Source: Corynebacterium sp. Marseille-P4321 (lineage in GTDB: Bacteria > Actinomycetota > Actinomycetes > Mycobacteriales > Mycobacteriaceae). From it: a DNA stretch of 64,000 nucleotides. Below are positions 34,378 to 47,880 of the stretch, piece by piece; the first letter of the stretch is position 1, and every line of letters begins with the position of its first letter. Both the position numbers and the translations under genes were made by a program. The stretch spans positions 1-64,000 of the forward strand of contig NZ_CAHJXO010000002.1 in assembly GCF_903645305.1 (NCBI RefSeq), in the 5' to 3' direction. Under the pieces are notes generated by a model that worked only from the letters and a program-made list of their open reading frames with translations, made no database searches and was not told the DNA's origin.

Positions 34378-35577
34378 CTACTGGAACCAGCCCTGCACGG
34401 TACGCGCCACCGAGTTCCAGGTATCCACCAGGTTGTCGGCGAACGCCCCGTCGCCGCCGATGCCCGCGATCAAAATCACGGCAGCCGCCGCGACGAGCAG
34501 GCCCAAAATCGCCCACGCCCAGGCGACACCGTTGCCGCCCTCGACGGCGTACAGGTTCTCGATCACGGTCGAATCCACCAGCTTGCGGCCAGCTTTAAGC
34601 CGGGTGAGCAACGCCGCTGGGTCAGCTCCCTGGCCATCCGTCGCGTCGACGAAGATGCGGTCTAGCTCCACCGGCTCGCCGACGGTGACAATCATCTCCG
34701 CGTCGTGGAACACGGCAAGCAAGATCGCCAGATCAGTCGATGACTCGGTCGCGGCCGGGAACGTCATCGCCCCCACGCCCAGATCCTGGATCCGCTCCAA
34801 GCCCGGTGCGTAGCCGTCCGGCTCCGCCGGCAGGATCACGCGCGCCTCGCTGCGCAGGTTCTCCGCCGCCACGTCCGTCGGGTTCCCCACAATGAAATCC
34901 GGGTGGTAGCCCATATCCGCCAGGGTGTCTGCAGCGTGCCCCACGCCGATGACCACCGGGGTGAACTCGCGCATGAAGTTCTCAATGCCCGCCAGTCGCT
35001 CGCGGGTATCCGGCGCGTCGGAGACCACCACAACCTTCCTATCGGCCATCACGTCGCCCAATTCGGGCGCGCCGACTCCGTCGATAAGCAATGGCGCCTC
35101 GGTGTGGATGAATTCGATGGCGTTGCCGAAGTAGGCCTCCATGTGCTCCACCAGCCCGCGTTGCGCGCTCGCGAACGTGGCGTCGACCTCCTCACGGGTG
35201 ACCGGCTGCGCGACTCCGACCACCTTCTTGCCCACGGTGATCTCGCCCGTCGTGGTCACAGCCGCCTTCTTGCCGTCGCGGATGAGCTCGCGCATGCCCG
35301 TGCCGACCGCTTCGAACAGCGGCACGTCGGCGTCAAGAAGCAGGTGCGGGCCGAAGGTGGGCACGGCACCCGTGGAAAACGGCGCGAGGTTCACCACCGC
35401 TGCCGGCTCGTGCGCAATGAGCAGCTCCGCGAGCCTGCGCTGCATGTCGGGCGCGTCAACGAACACGATCTCGCCCTCGCCCATCCGGCCGAGACCCTTG
35501 CCCTGCGGGGTGCAGTCGCGCAACGTGCCGCGCAGCACGCCGGCGGTCGATTCCGCGGTGGTGGATGCATCAGTCAT
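34378..35577 (-). CDS. steA: Cytokinetic ring-associated protein SteA
   Basis: A 399-residue protein of the SteA family, which in C. glutamicum works with SteB at the septum to separate daughter cells. The N-terminal soluble part resembles a thiamin-pyrophosphokinase-like catalytic domain (KVVVVSDAPDTRERL; PDFIVGNPTDVAAENL), and a transmembrane segment lies near the C-terminus (VAWAWAILGLLVAAAAVILIAGI). The start ATG 35577 is the last Met of the MVRM cassette; an ATG nine bases upstream is the alternative. Confidence 0.9.
   Translation of the reverse strand: MTDASTTAESTAGVLRGTLRDCTPQGKGLGRMGEGEIVFVDAPDMQRRLAELLIAHEPAAVVNLAPFSTGAVPTFGPHLLLDADVPLFEAVGTGMRELIRDGKKAAVTTTGEITVGKKVVGVAQPVTREEVDATFASAQRGLVEHMEAYFGNAIEFIHTEAPLLIDGVGAPELGDVMADRKVVVVSDAPDTRERLAGIENFMREFTPVVIGVGHAADTLADMGYHPDFIVGNPTDVAAENLRSEARVILPAEPDGYAPGLERIQDLGVGAMTFPAATESSTDLAILLAVFHDAEMIVTVGEPVELDRIFVDATDGQGADPAALLTRLKAGRKLVDSTVIENLYAVEGGNGVAWAWAILGLLVAAAAVILIAGIGGDGAFADNLVDTWNSVARTVQGWFQ
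35079..35089 (-). repeat. GCTTATCGACG word, copy 9
   Basis: Inside steA, phase Leu-Ile-Asp. Confidence 0.85.
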
Positions 35578-35644
35578 GCGCACCATTGTGCAACGATGAC
35601 CTGCCTGAACCGGGTAGGCGCGCGGGCAAAGCGCGAGTGAACTG

Positions 35645-35680
35645 CCGGCGAAGCTCCGGTGAAGCTCCGGTGAAGCTCGG
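35645..35680. repeat. 12-bp tandem repeat between recN and steA
   Basis: The unit GAAGCTCCGGTG occurs about three times in a row in the short gap upstream of steA and downstream of recN, the outer copies being imperfect. Confidence 0.7.
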
Positions 35681-35694
35681 TCGTAGCCGGTGCG

Positions 35695-37425
35695 CTATGC
35701 GCGCAAATCAGCCACCTCGCGCTGCGCACGGTCGAACAGCTCCGCCGCGTGCGCCCGGCCAGTATCCGAATCGTCCAGGCCCGCCATCATCCGGGCGAGC
35801 TCCTCGATGCGCTCCTCGCCGTCCAGCGTGGCCACACCCGAGGTCACCGCCGCGTCCCCGACGTCCTTCGCCACGTGCAGGTGCGTGTCCGCATATGCAG
35901 CGACCTGGGGCAGGTGCGTGACGACGATAACCTGGTTGCGCGCAGCCAACCTCGCAAGACGCCTGCCGATCTCCACCGCGGCGCGCCCGCCCACACCGGC
36001 GTCCACCTCGTCGAAGACCAGCGTGGCGCCGGACGAGGACTCGGACAAAATGACCTCCAGCGCCAACATCACTCGCGAGAGCTCGCCGCCGGACGCGCTA
36101 GTGGCCAACGGCTTCGCGTCGAGCGCGGCGTTAGGCGCAAGCAAGATCTCCACTGCGTCCGCGCCGTCGCGCCCGTGCTTCGCTTCGTGCACCGCGACGG
36201 TGAGCTGCGCCTTGGGCATCGCCAACCCGTGCAGCTCCTCCGTGACGGCCTCGCCCAGCCGGCCCGCGGCCGCCTTCCGCGCATTCGTCAACGCGTTCGC
36301 CTTGGACACCATCAGCTTCTCAAGTTCCGCCACACGCGCACGCAGCTTATCGACGGCCTCTTCCGACGTATCAATCTTCGCCAACCGCCTCGCCGCTTTC
36401 TCACGCCACGCCACCACGCCCTGAGCGTCCGGCGCGTACTTCCGGGTCAGCGTTTTCAGCTCCTGCTGCCGCTGCAGCAGGCGGTCGAGCTCGCCGGGAT
36501 CCGTGGGCAGGGCCGCGGTGAAGCTCCCCAGCTCCGCGGAAATGTCGGACAGCGCACTCGCCACCTCTCCAAGGCGGCCGCCTACAGACTGCAGCTCCTC
36601 GTCGCTCGACTGGGAAAGCGCCGCCTGCGCCTGGCCCACCAGGTCGGAGGCCGCGGCCTCATCGTCGCCAGCCCCGAACCCGAGCGCCTCCGCACCGTCG
36701 ATGGCCACCAGCGCGGTCTCGGCCGCCTCGCGCAGCGCGTCCACATCCTGGAGGCGGTTGATCGTGGCGGAAAGCTCCTCGTCCTCTCCGGCGACCGGCG
36801 CAACCGCGTCGATCTCGTCGAGCGCGAACTGCAGCCGGTCTACCTCCTGGGCAAGCTCAAGGCGCTTTTCGGTGCGCTCCTTGAGGTCCTTCGCCGCGGC
36901 CCGCCATTCGGAATACGCCTCGCGGTAGGCGGCAAGTTTCGGCGCGATCTTCGGGTCGAAACGGTCCAGCGCGGCAAGCTGCTGCTCCGGCGCCATCAAC
37001 CGCAGCTGGTCGTTCTGCCCGTGGATGGTAAGCAGATGGCCGGAGAACTCCGCCAGCGTTGCGGCCGGAACCTTGCGCCCCGACAGGTGCGCGCTTGAAC
37101 GGCCCGACGCCTTCACCACGCGCGTCACGGGAAACTCCCCGTTCTCATCCACCCCAGCGCCAGCCTCCTCAGCCAGCGCCGCCACCTCGGCCGCTGCTTC
37201 CTCGGGCAAGCCCGCAGTGTGGAACGCGCCCTCCACCACCGCTTCCGCGCTGCCGGTGCGCACCCTAGAGGCGTCGGCCCGCCCGCCCGTAAGCAACCGC
37301 AGACCGGTGACCACCATGGTCTTACCCGCGCCGGTTTCACCCGTGAGCACGGTCAACCCCGGCGCAAGCTCCGCGGACGCGCGCGGGATCACGCCAAGGT
37401 TAGAAATGGAAATTTCGGCGAGCAT
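35695..37425 (-). CDS. recN: DNA repair protein RecN
   Basis: SMC-like ATPase for double-strand break repair. Walker A is LTGETGAGKTMVV at residues 28-40; long coiled-coil arms fill roughly 150-370; the signature SGGELSRVMLALE and Walker B LVFDEVDAGVGG are in the C-terminal half. The 576-residue length is typical. It carries one GCTTATCGACG word read as Val-Asp-Lys. nadK and tlyA precede it in the same direction, as in mycobacteria. Confidence 0.95.
   Translation of the reverse strand: MLAEISISNLGVIPRASAELAPGLTVLTGETGAGKTMVVTGLRLLTGGRADASRVRTGSAEAVVEGAFHTAGLPEEAAAEVAALAEEAGAGVDENGEFPVTRVVKASGRSSAHLSGRKVPAATLAEFSGHLLTIHGQNDQLRLMAPEQQLAALDRFDPKIAPKLAAYREAYSEWRAAAKDLKERTEKRLELAQEVDRLQFALDEIDAVAPVAGEDEELSATINRLQDVDALREAAETALVAIDGAEALGFGAGDDEAAASDLVGQAQAALSQSSDEELQSVGGRLGEVASALSDISAELGSFTAALPTDPGELDRLLQRQQELKTLTRKYAPDAQGVVAWREKAARRLAKIDTSEEAVDKLRARVAELEKLMVSKANALTNARKAAAGRLGEAVTEELHGLAMPKAQLTVAVHEAKHGRDGADAVEILLAPNAALDAKPLATSASGGELSRVMLALEVILSESSSGATLVFDEVDAGVGGRAAVEIGRRLARLAARNQVIVVTHLPQVAAYADTHLHVAKDVGDAAVTSGVATLDGEERIEELARMMAGLDDSDTGRAHAAELFDRAQREVADLRA
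36345..36355 (+). repeat. GCTTATCGACG word, copy 10
   Basis: Inside recN, phase Val-Asp-Lys on the coding strand. Confidence 0.85.
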
Positions 37426-37448
37426 CCTCGCGCCACCTACCTTTCTCG

Positions 37449-37486
37449 TGCTGCTGGGGTTGCTGGGGTTGCTGGGGTTGCTTGCG
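37449..37486. repeat. 9-bp tandem repeat between nadK and recN
   Basis: The unit GGGGTTGCT is repeated three to four times without interruption in the 63-base gap between nadK and recN. Confidence 0.8.
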
Positions 37487-37488
37487 GG

Positions 37489-38409
37489 TTACTGGTGCTG
37501 CGGGCCGCGCCAACCGGACACCGGAAGTTGAAACTTGTCCACCAGCCGGTCGGTGAACGGCCTATCGTCCAGCCGCACCCAGCGCACCGGACGCAATCCC
37601 CGGATCACCTCAACGCGTGAGCCCGGCGGCATCGGGATAGTACGCACACCGTCAAAAACTGCCACCGCCTCGCTAGTATCCGGCTCCGACTCCACAGCGA
37701 CGGTGGAGCGCGGCGAGACCACCAGCGGCTTCGCAAACAAAGCGTGCGCGTTGTTCGGCACCACCAACATCGCGTCCAACGCAGGCCACATCACCGGCCC
37801 GCCCGCGGAAAACGCGTAAGCCGTCGAACCGGTAGGGGTAGAAACCAGCACGCCGTCGCAGCCGAACGTGGACACGGGGCGGAAATCCACCTCCAGCGTG
37901 GCATCCAGCACGCGGGTGCGGTCCACGTTCTCCACGGAGCACTCGTTGAGCGCCCAGCTGCGGCCCAGCTCGTTGCCGTCCGCGTCCGTCACCGCTGCGT
38001 CGATAGTCATGCGCTCCGTGACCCGGTAGGACTTCTCAATCACGTGGCGCACCACCGACTCCAAGCTTTCCGCTTCCCCCTCCGCCAGGAAGCCGACGTG
38101 GCCCAAGTTGATACCCAAAACTGGGATGTCCTGCGCCCGCGCGTACCCGGCGGCGCGCAGAAACGTGCCGTCGCCGCCGAGCACCAACACCAGCTCGCAG
38201 CCGCGCGCCGCGTTATCGTCCGCCGGCACCCACTCCAGCTCGCGCAGCACCGGGTCCGATTCCATCGCCTTCATCTGCGCCTGCTCAAGCAACCGCACCG
38301 TAATGCCGGCACCCTGCAGCATCCGCGCTGCGTGCGCCGCCGAATCGATATTGTTCGAGCGGAACAGGTGCGGCACGAGCAGAATCTCGCGTTGCGTCGC
38401 GTCAGCCAT
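37489..38409 (-). CDS. nadK: NAD kinase
   Basis: Phosphorylates NAD+ to NADP+ with ATP or polyphosphate. The diagnostic GGDGTFLRAAG lies near residue 75, the NAD-binding NECSVEN near 160, and the glycine-rich STPTGSTAYAFSAGGP motif around 190. Normal length of 306 residues. It follows tlyA by three bases, part of the tlyA-nadK-recN run. Confidence 0.95.
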   Translation of the reverse strand: MADATQREILLVPHLFRSNNIDSAAHAARMLQGAGITVRLLEQAQMKAMESDPVLRELEWVPADDNAARGCELVLVLGGDGTFLRAAGYARAQDIPVLGINLGHVGFLAEGEAESLESVVRHVIEKSYRVTERMTIDAAVTDADGNELGRSWALNECSVENVDRTRVLDATLEVDFRPVSTFGCDGVLVSTPTGSTAYAFSAGGPVMWPALDAMLVVPNNAHALFAKPLVVSPRSTVAVESEPDTSEAVAVFDGVRTIPMPPGSRVEVIRGLRPVRWVRLDDRPFTDRLVDKFQLPVSGWRGPQHQ

Positions 38410-38412
38410 CAG

Positions 38413-39237
38413 TTATTGGGGTCCTTCCTGCACAGCTTTGGCCACAAGGGCGGCCAGGGCATCGTCGTCAAGCATCTGCTCCCCCTTGTCGTTGACCAAC
38501 CACAAAAAGTATTCCACGTTGCCGCTCGGCCCGGGAAGCGGCGATGCCACAACGCCGCGCACGCTCAAACCCAGCGACTGCGCGAAACGAGCGACATCCA
38601 GCGTGACTTCCTCACGCAACTCGCTCGAGCGCACCACGCCGCCGGAGCCGAGACGATCCTTGCCAACCTCGAACTGCGGCTTGACCATCGGCAGCATGTC
38701 CGCGCCGTCGGCCATGCACTCCACCAGCGCGGGCAGCACCAGCCGCAGCGAAATGAACGACAGGTCACCCACCATCAAATCCGCAGGCCCGCCCATCATC
38801 TCCGGGGTGAGGTTACGGATGTTCGTACGATCCAGAACCGTCACCCGCTCATCGTTCTGCAGCCGCCACACCAACTGGCCGTAACCGACGTCCACCGCAA
38901 CAACCTCGCGCGCCCCGTGCGCCAGCAGCACATCGGTAAACCCCCCAGTCGAAGCACCGGCGTCAAGAGCACGTCGCTTATCGACGACGAGCCCGTGAGC
39001 ACCAAACTCCTCCAACGCACCCAACAACTTGTGCGCGCCACGCGACGCCCACTGATCCACGTCCTCCAAATTCACCCTGATGGAGGCCTCCGGCTCCACA
39101 ACCGTCGCCGGCTTCTTCGCAATGAAACCTGCGACCTCCACCCGGCCTTCCTTAATCCACGTCTGCGCCTGCTCCCGCGAACGCGCGATTTTGCGGCGCA
39201 CGAGCTCAGCGTCGAGGCGAGTGCGCTTCGGTGCCAT
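38413..39237 (-). CDS. tlyA: TlyA-family rRNA 2'-O-methyltransferase
   Basis: An S4 domain at the N-terminus (TRLDAELVRRKIARSREQA) is followed by an FtsJ-like methyltransferase domain (DAGASTGGFTDVLL for SAM). In mycobacteria TlyA methylates 16S C1409 and 23S C1920. The name hemolysin sometimes attached to it is historical. The 274-residue length is standard. ATG 39237 is the likely start. Confidence 0.92.
   Translation of the reverse strand: MAPKRTRLDAELVRRKIARSREQAQTWIKEGRVEVAGFIAKKPATVVEPEASIRVNLEDVDQWASRGAHKLLGALEEFGAHGLVVDKRRALDAGASTGGFTDVLLAHGAREVVAVDVGYGQLVWRLQNDERVTVLDRTNIRNLTPEMMGGPADLMVGDLSFISLRLVLPALVECMADGADMLPMVKPQFEVGKDRLGSGGVVRSSELREEVTLDVARFAQSLGLSVRGVVASPLPGPSGNVEYFLWLVNDKGEQMLDDDALAALVAKAVQEGPQ
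38976..38986 (+). repeat. GCTTATCGACG word, copy 11
   Basis: Inside tlyA, phase Val-Asp-Lys on the coding strand. Confidence 0.85.
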
Positions 39238-39301
39238 GAGAGCTCCTTTACGGTGTTTGCTGTGGTGGGGTTGCGTGGCTTCTGAAGCGGGTTCAGGCGG
39301 G

Positions 39302-39472
39302 CTAGGGGTTGCGCTGCAGCGCCTCAGCGAGCACCGCGTGCGCGCGCGTGAGCACGTCAGCTTCGTCAGCGATTGTCTCCGCTGGCTCCTCGAGCACCGC
39401 CTCGAACTGCTCAGTAATCTCGGCTGCGGTGCGCTGCGGCTGGCGCGGGTCGTGTGGCTTCGGGGCTGTCAT
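39302..39472 (-). CDS. Small conserved-position protein between HAD and tlyA genes
   Basis: A 56-residue acidic, alpha-helical protein (TAAEITEQFEAVLEEPAETI, then DEADVLTRAHAVLAEALQ). I recall that a small unnamed gene sits at this place between tlyA and the HAD phosphatase in other corynebacteria. No domain recognised. Starts at ATG 39472, five bases after the HAD stop; weak GGTGG upstream. Confidence 0.65.
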   Translation of the reverse strand: MTAPKPHDPRQPQRTAAEITEQFEAVLEEPAETIADEADVLTRAHAVLAEALQRNP

Positions 39473-39477
39473 TTGGC

Positions 39478-40461
39478 CTACCACCAACCGGCAGTCGCGG
39501 CTTCAGCGGCCTCCGAGTTCGGGCGCACCAGCTCCGGCTCGCGATCCATGTGCCACGCGACCTGAAGCACGGTGCGCAGCGCCTGAATACTGCTGGCTCC
39601 TGGATCGCCGTAGCTCAAGATGATGTCGTCCCCGTCCACCCGCGCGGCGAAGCCACCTTGGGGGCCGGGAACAAGCTGCGACGGGTCCGCATCGAGCCCG
39701 CGCATGTCGTCTGCGATGTAGGTGGGACGCTGCTCCTTTGGTGCTTCAAGGAGCGCAAGCGGACCGGAGACCCCCGTGAGCACGTGCAAAGTGGGAACAC
39801 CTGCCGCAACGCCGCCCGCGATGTCTGTATTCAAACGGTCCCCCACCGCAAGCGGCTTGCTCGCGCCGAGCGCCGAGGCCGCCTGGAGGAACATTGCTGG
39901 CTCTGGCTTACCCGCTGCTCTGGGAGTGACCCCAGTTGCCGAAGTCACCGCAGCGACCATGGAGCCGTTGCCCACCATGAGGCCTCGCCCCATCGGCAGC
40001 GTGGTGTCCAAGTTCGACGCGAGATAAACCGCACCGCGCTGGATCGCTAAAGCGGCCTCGGAAAGCTCCTTCCACCCCGTCTCCGGGTTGTGGCCGTGCA
40101 ACACCGCCTTCGGGTTGTCGTCCGCGCTGGTAACCGGGCGGTAGCCAGCGGCGCCGACGAGCTCCCGGAAGGAATCCGCACCGACCACGAGCACCGCGTC
40201 GCCGGGCTCAAGGTGGTCTTCGGCAATCCCAAGCGCGGCTTGCGCGGAAGTAAGCACGTCGCCTGCTGCCGCGTCGAGGCCGATCTCGCGCAACATGCGC
40301 GCGACCTCATCGGCTCCGCGGGACGCGTTGTTGGTGATGTACACGGCAGGCACGCCGGCGCCGTTAATAGCCTCCACTGCGTACGGGATGGCGGAGCCAC
40401 CGGACCACACAGTGCCGTCGAGATCCAGCAGCAACGCATCATGGTTGTCCTTGAGTGCCAT
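39478..40461 (-). CDS. HAD-IIA family sugar phosphatase
   Basis: A 327-residue HAD-superfamily hydrolase of subclass IIA (NagD / 4-nitrophenyl phosphatase type). Motif I DLDGTVWSG holds the nucleophile aspartate, motif II is VYITNNASRG, motif III GKPEPAMF, and the motif IV region is AVGDRLNTDIAGG. The substrate, probably a small phosphorylated metabolite, is not evident. After the core comes an unusual C-terminal extension of about 60 residues. Confidence 0.88.
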   Translation of the reverse strand: MALKDNHDALLLDLDGTVWSGGSAIPYAVEAINGAGVPAVYITNNASRGADEVARMLREIGLDAAAGDVLTSAQAALGIAEDHLEPGDAVLVVGADSFRELVGAAGYRPVTSADDNPKAVLHGHNPETGWKELSEAALAIQRGAVYLASNLDTTLPMGRGLMVGNGSMVAAVTSATGVTPRAAGKPEPAMFLQAASALGASKPLAVGDRLNTDIAGGVAAGVPTLHVLTGVSGPLALLEAPKEQRPTYIADDMRGLDADPSQLVPGPQGGFAARVDGDDIILSYGDPGASSIQALRTVLQVAWHMDREPELVRPNSEAAEAATAGWW

Positions 40462-40470
40462 AGCGCTACC

Positions 40471-41505
40471 CTAGCCCAGCTCTGCGACGCGATCGCGCGC
40501 GTCGGTGACGCCCTCGGCATCAACCTCCGCGACGTGTGCGAACCATTCCTTCGCCTCGTCCTTGCGGTCGAGTGCCAAAAGGGCCTCCGCGTAGGCGTAC
40601 GCCAAACGGGCACCGGTTGCGTCCGAGGCTTCCAAGGACGGGTTCATCTTCTGCAACGTAGCCAGCGCGGATTCGTGCTGCCCAAGATCGTGGCGCGCGC
40701 CAGCAAGCACGATCGCGAGCTCTACCTTGCCGGCAGCATCCAGCTCGCGTGCCTCCGGGCTGCGGCCGAGCTCCAGTGCCTTCTCGGGCCGGCCCATACC
40801 CCGCTCCGCGTCAGCCATCACCGCGAGAAGCCCCGGGCCGCCGGAGATGCGCCGCGCGGCGCGTAGTTCCGACAGGGCCTCTTTCCACTCGCCAGCGTTG
40901 TAGGCGACGACACCGGCGGTCTCGCGCACCACGCCGACACGCCCGGCACGGTTCTTTGCCGCGCGAGCGTGCGCGAGTGCGAGCTGCGGGTCGTCCTCCA
41001 TGAGGTCAACCGCCATAATCATGTGCTTGGCTACGCGGTTGGCGTTCTCTTTGGAAAGTACGCGAAGATCCTGCAGGACGGACGGATCGAGATCGTTGAT
41101 CGTCATGTCCTTGGGCAGATCTGGCTCGGCTTCCTTTTGCGCCATGCGCTCCTCGCGGTAGCCCTCCCGGTACGGGTTCGAACGATCGTGGCGGATGCCC
41201 CCGCGGGCGCGGAAATCACCTTTGCCGCCACGGTTAGTGCGGCTGCCGCGGGCGCCGTTATCTTTACGCTCACCGCGGTCGTCGTTGCGGTGGCCCCGGT
41301 AGCCTTCACGCTCGCCCTTATTGTCAGCGTCGCGCCAGTTGCGTTCATCCCGCTGACCGCCGGGCCGGCGACCACGTCCGGAGCCCTGGCCGGCACCACG
41401 CTCTTCTCGGCCGTAGCGCTTGTTACCGCGTGAGTCGCCGCGGCGAGAACCTTCCTCGCGGTCGCTACCGCGATGAGCACCGTCTGTTCGCTCAGCGTCT
41501 GCCAT
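40471..41505 (-). CDS. Tetratricopeptide-repeat protein with disordered Arg-Gly-Asp-rich N-terminus
   Basis: A 344-residue protein in two parts. Residues 1-115 are almost entirely Arg, Gly, Asp, Glu and Asn with many RGG- and RRG-like pieces, likely disordered and nucleic-acid-binding. Residues 150-340 form helical TPR-like repeats (LALAHARAAKNRAGRVG, GEWKEALSELRAARRI, ALATLQKMNPSLEA). It is syntenic with an unnamed corynebacterial gene. ATG 41505 has ACGGAGG six bases upstream, so the longer frame is not used. TATACT about 30 bases upstream is a likely -10. Confidence 0.85.
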   Translation of the reverse strand: MADAERTDGAHRGSDREEGSRRGDSRGNKRYGREERGAGQGSGRGRRPGGQRDERNWRDADNKGEREGYRGHRNDDRGERKDNGARGSRTNRGGKGDFRARGGIRHDRSNPYREGYREERMAQKEAEPDLPKDMTINDLDPSVLQDLRVLSKENANRVAKHMIMAVDLMEDDPQLALAHARAAKNRAGRVGVVRETAGVVAYNAGEWKEALSELRAARRISGGPGLLAVMADAERGMGRPEKALELGRSPEARELDAAGKVELAIVLAGARHDLGQHESALATLQKMNPSLEASDATGARLAYAYAEALLALDRKDEAKEWFAHVAEVDAEGVTDARDRVAELG

Positions 41506-41908
41506 GGAAAACCTCCGTTTCGTATCTTGCACAGTATAGAGAACGTCTCACCGCCACTTGAGGCCGGTGGGCCTTCCGTTGACGGCGCCCGCGAGAGCAC
41601 GAGGGCGCAAAAGGCTGCGGCGATAAAGTTCGACGCTGAAGCGACGTCGGGCAGGTACCTCGATTCTGTGAGAACAACCTGACACACTCGCGATTTCGAA
41701 TTCGGTAAATAATTTCTAGATTGATCCTAAGCCGAACAGAAATCCGATCCACACCGCCGTAACCTGCACGTTTACGGCGAGAGCTGCTGAAGTGGAGGCG
41801 CTGAATTCCGGAAACTATTTTCCTAGCACTCGGACGCGGTACATAACTGCTCGCTCTCGAGGGTGTACCGACACCGCAGGCTCAGAATGTGAGCGGTCCA
41901 AAATAGCG
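41506..41908. other. Gap between the TPR gene and the rRNA terminator
   Basis: About 400 bases, richer in A and T than coding regions. I see the likely TPR promoter near its left end and otherwise no gene, repeat or RNA that I can support. Confidence 0.5.
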
Positions 41909-41938
41909 AAAACGCCCACCGGTGTGGTGGGCGTTTTT
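41909..41938 (-). terminator. rRNA operon terminator
   Basis: AACGCCCACC-GGTGT-GGTGGGCGTT hairpin with AAAA and TTTTT on either side, 20 bases past the 5S gene. Confidence 0.85.
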
Positions 41939-41956
41939 GTGTGTTGAAGTTGTTGG

Positions 41957-42074
41957 GTCGGCGGTAACCTACTCTCCCACTCCCTCCCGGGAGCAGTACC
42001 ATCGGCGCGGGCGGGCTTAGCTTCCGGGTTCGGAATGGGACCGGGCGTTTCCCCGCCGCCATCAACCACCGACA
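41957..42074 (-). rRNA. rrf: 5S ribosomal RNA
   Basis: Conserved 5S core readable on the minus strand (CCGAACCCGGAAGCTAAG; GCCGATGGTACTGC), with terminal stem TCGGTGGT pairing with ACCGCCGA, which sets the ends to within two or three bases. Confidence 0.93.
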
Positions 42075-42254
42075 CACTTATTGGGGCAATGAGTGTGCCA
42101 CGCGTTGGGCGTAACTGTTCATTTATGGTGCAGCCACCCGGTTTGGGGTGGGTGTGTTGTGTCAGATACTGCACAGTGGACGCGAACACGACTGGTTCTC
42201 TTTGTTTTGCGTGTTTTGTTGTTGGTGTTTTGCAACACTTCTTTGTTGGTGTTG

Positions 42255-47257
<5,003 letters not shown>

Positions 47258-47828
47258 CCGTGAAAAGCCCAACCAAACTGGCAAAAAACAAACCAACCAA
47301 CACCCAAAACAAGATGCCGGACTGGCAATCCTCAAATTACTGCTGCAAAAAATCACAACACATGGCACCTGCGCATCCGACGAGGAAAAACCACAAGCAC
47401 CACAAACATGAATCAGTTCACGATCCACCAGAAACAATCATTGCCATCAAAGGTTCACAACAACTGCAACCGGCACACACCAACCACACCAAAACGATGC
47501 AGCACAGCGCACACGCAACCAACCCACAAACAAAAAATATGCATTGGCACACTATCGAGTTCTCAAACAACACCAGCACACTTTTCCGAACCAAGTTAGG
47601 TTCAGTCCGTCTGAGCGGCTGAGGTACAAGATTACAACCTACGTAACTGGAAGTCAAATTCCGTTCAAACTCGAATTTAACGCCTGTTTACATCGATGTA
47701 ACTTCTCTTCTGTTATTTCGTCACTCTCTGCGGTTGTTTCCAACCGGCTATCCGAGCGACGGGCAGTAATATAACCACACACCGAGAAGTGCTCGCAAAC
47801 ATACAGGTCACTGTGTAAAAATGAGAAA
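47258..47828 (-). promoter_or_regulatory. rRNA operon promoter and leader region
   Basis: About 570 bases with no gene. A near-consensus promoter reads TTGACT (minus strand, 47652-47657), 17 bases, TAATCT (47629-47634). A weaker second one (TTGCGA, 18 bases, TTATAT) is near 47770-47800. A perfect 14-bp palindrome TTACATCGATGTAA lies at 47688-47701, about 30 bases upstream of the strong -35. The leader carries the antitermination motif at 47541-47566. Confidence 0.7.
47541..47566 (-). promoter_or_regulatory. boxA-like element in 16S leader
   Basis: Minus-strand TTGAGAACTCGATAGTGTGC matches the element found upstream of 16S genes in actinobacteria. Confidence 0.7.
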
Positions 47829-47862
47829 GCGCCGCCGTGCAGATTCACTGCAAGGCGGCGAA
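47829..47862 (-). terminator. Terminator after tyrS
   Basis: CGCCGCC-TTGCAG / CTGCA-CGGCGGCG hairpin about 20 bases past the tyrS stop, followed on the minus strand by a run ending ATTTTT. Confidence 0.8.
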
Positions 47863-47880
47863 TGCGATCCAACCAGCGTG

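Noticed and set aside
38413-39237. TlyA and the two CNNM proteins as hemolysins
   Set aside because: Their domains show an rRNA methyltransferase and cation-related membrane proteins; the hemolysin label is historical.
41815-42189. A 124-codon minus frame overlapping the 5S gene
   Set aside because: It runs through the terminator and 5S RNA and has no start signal.
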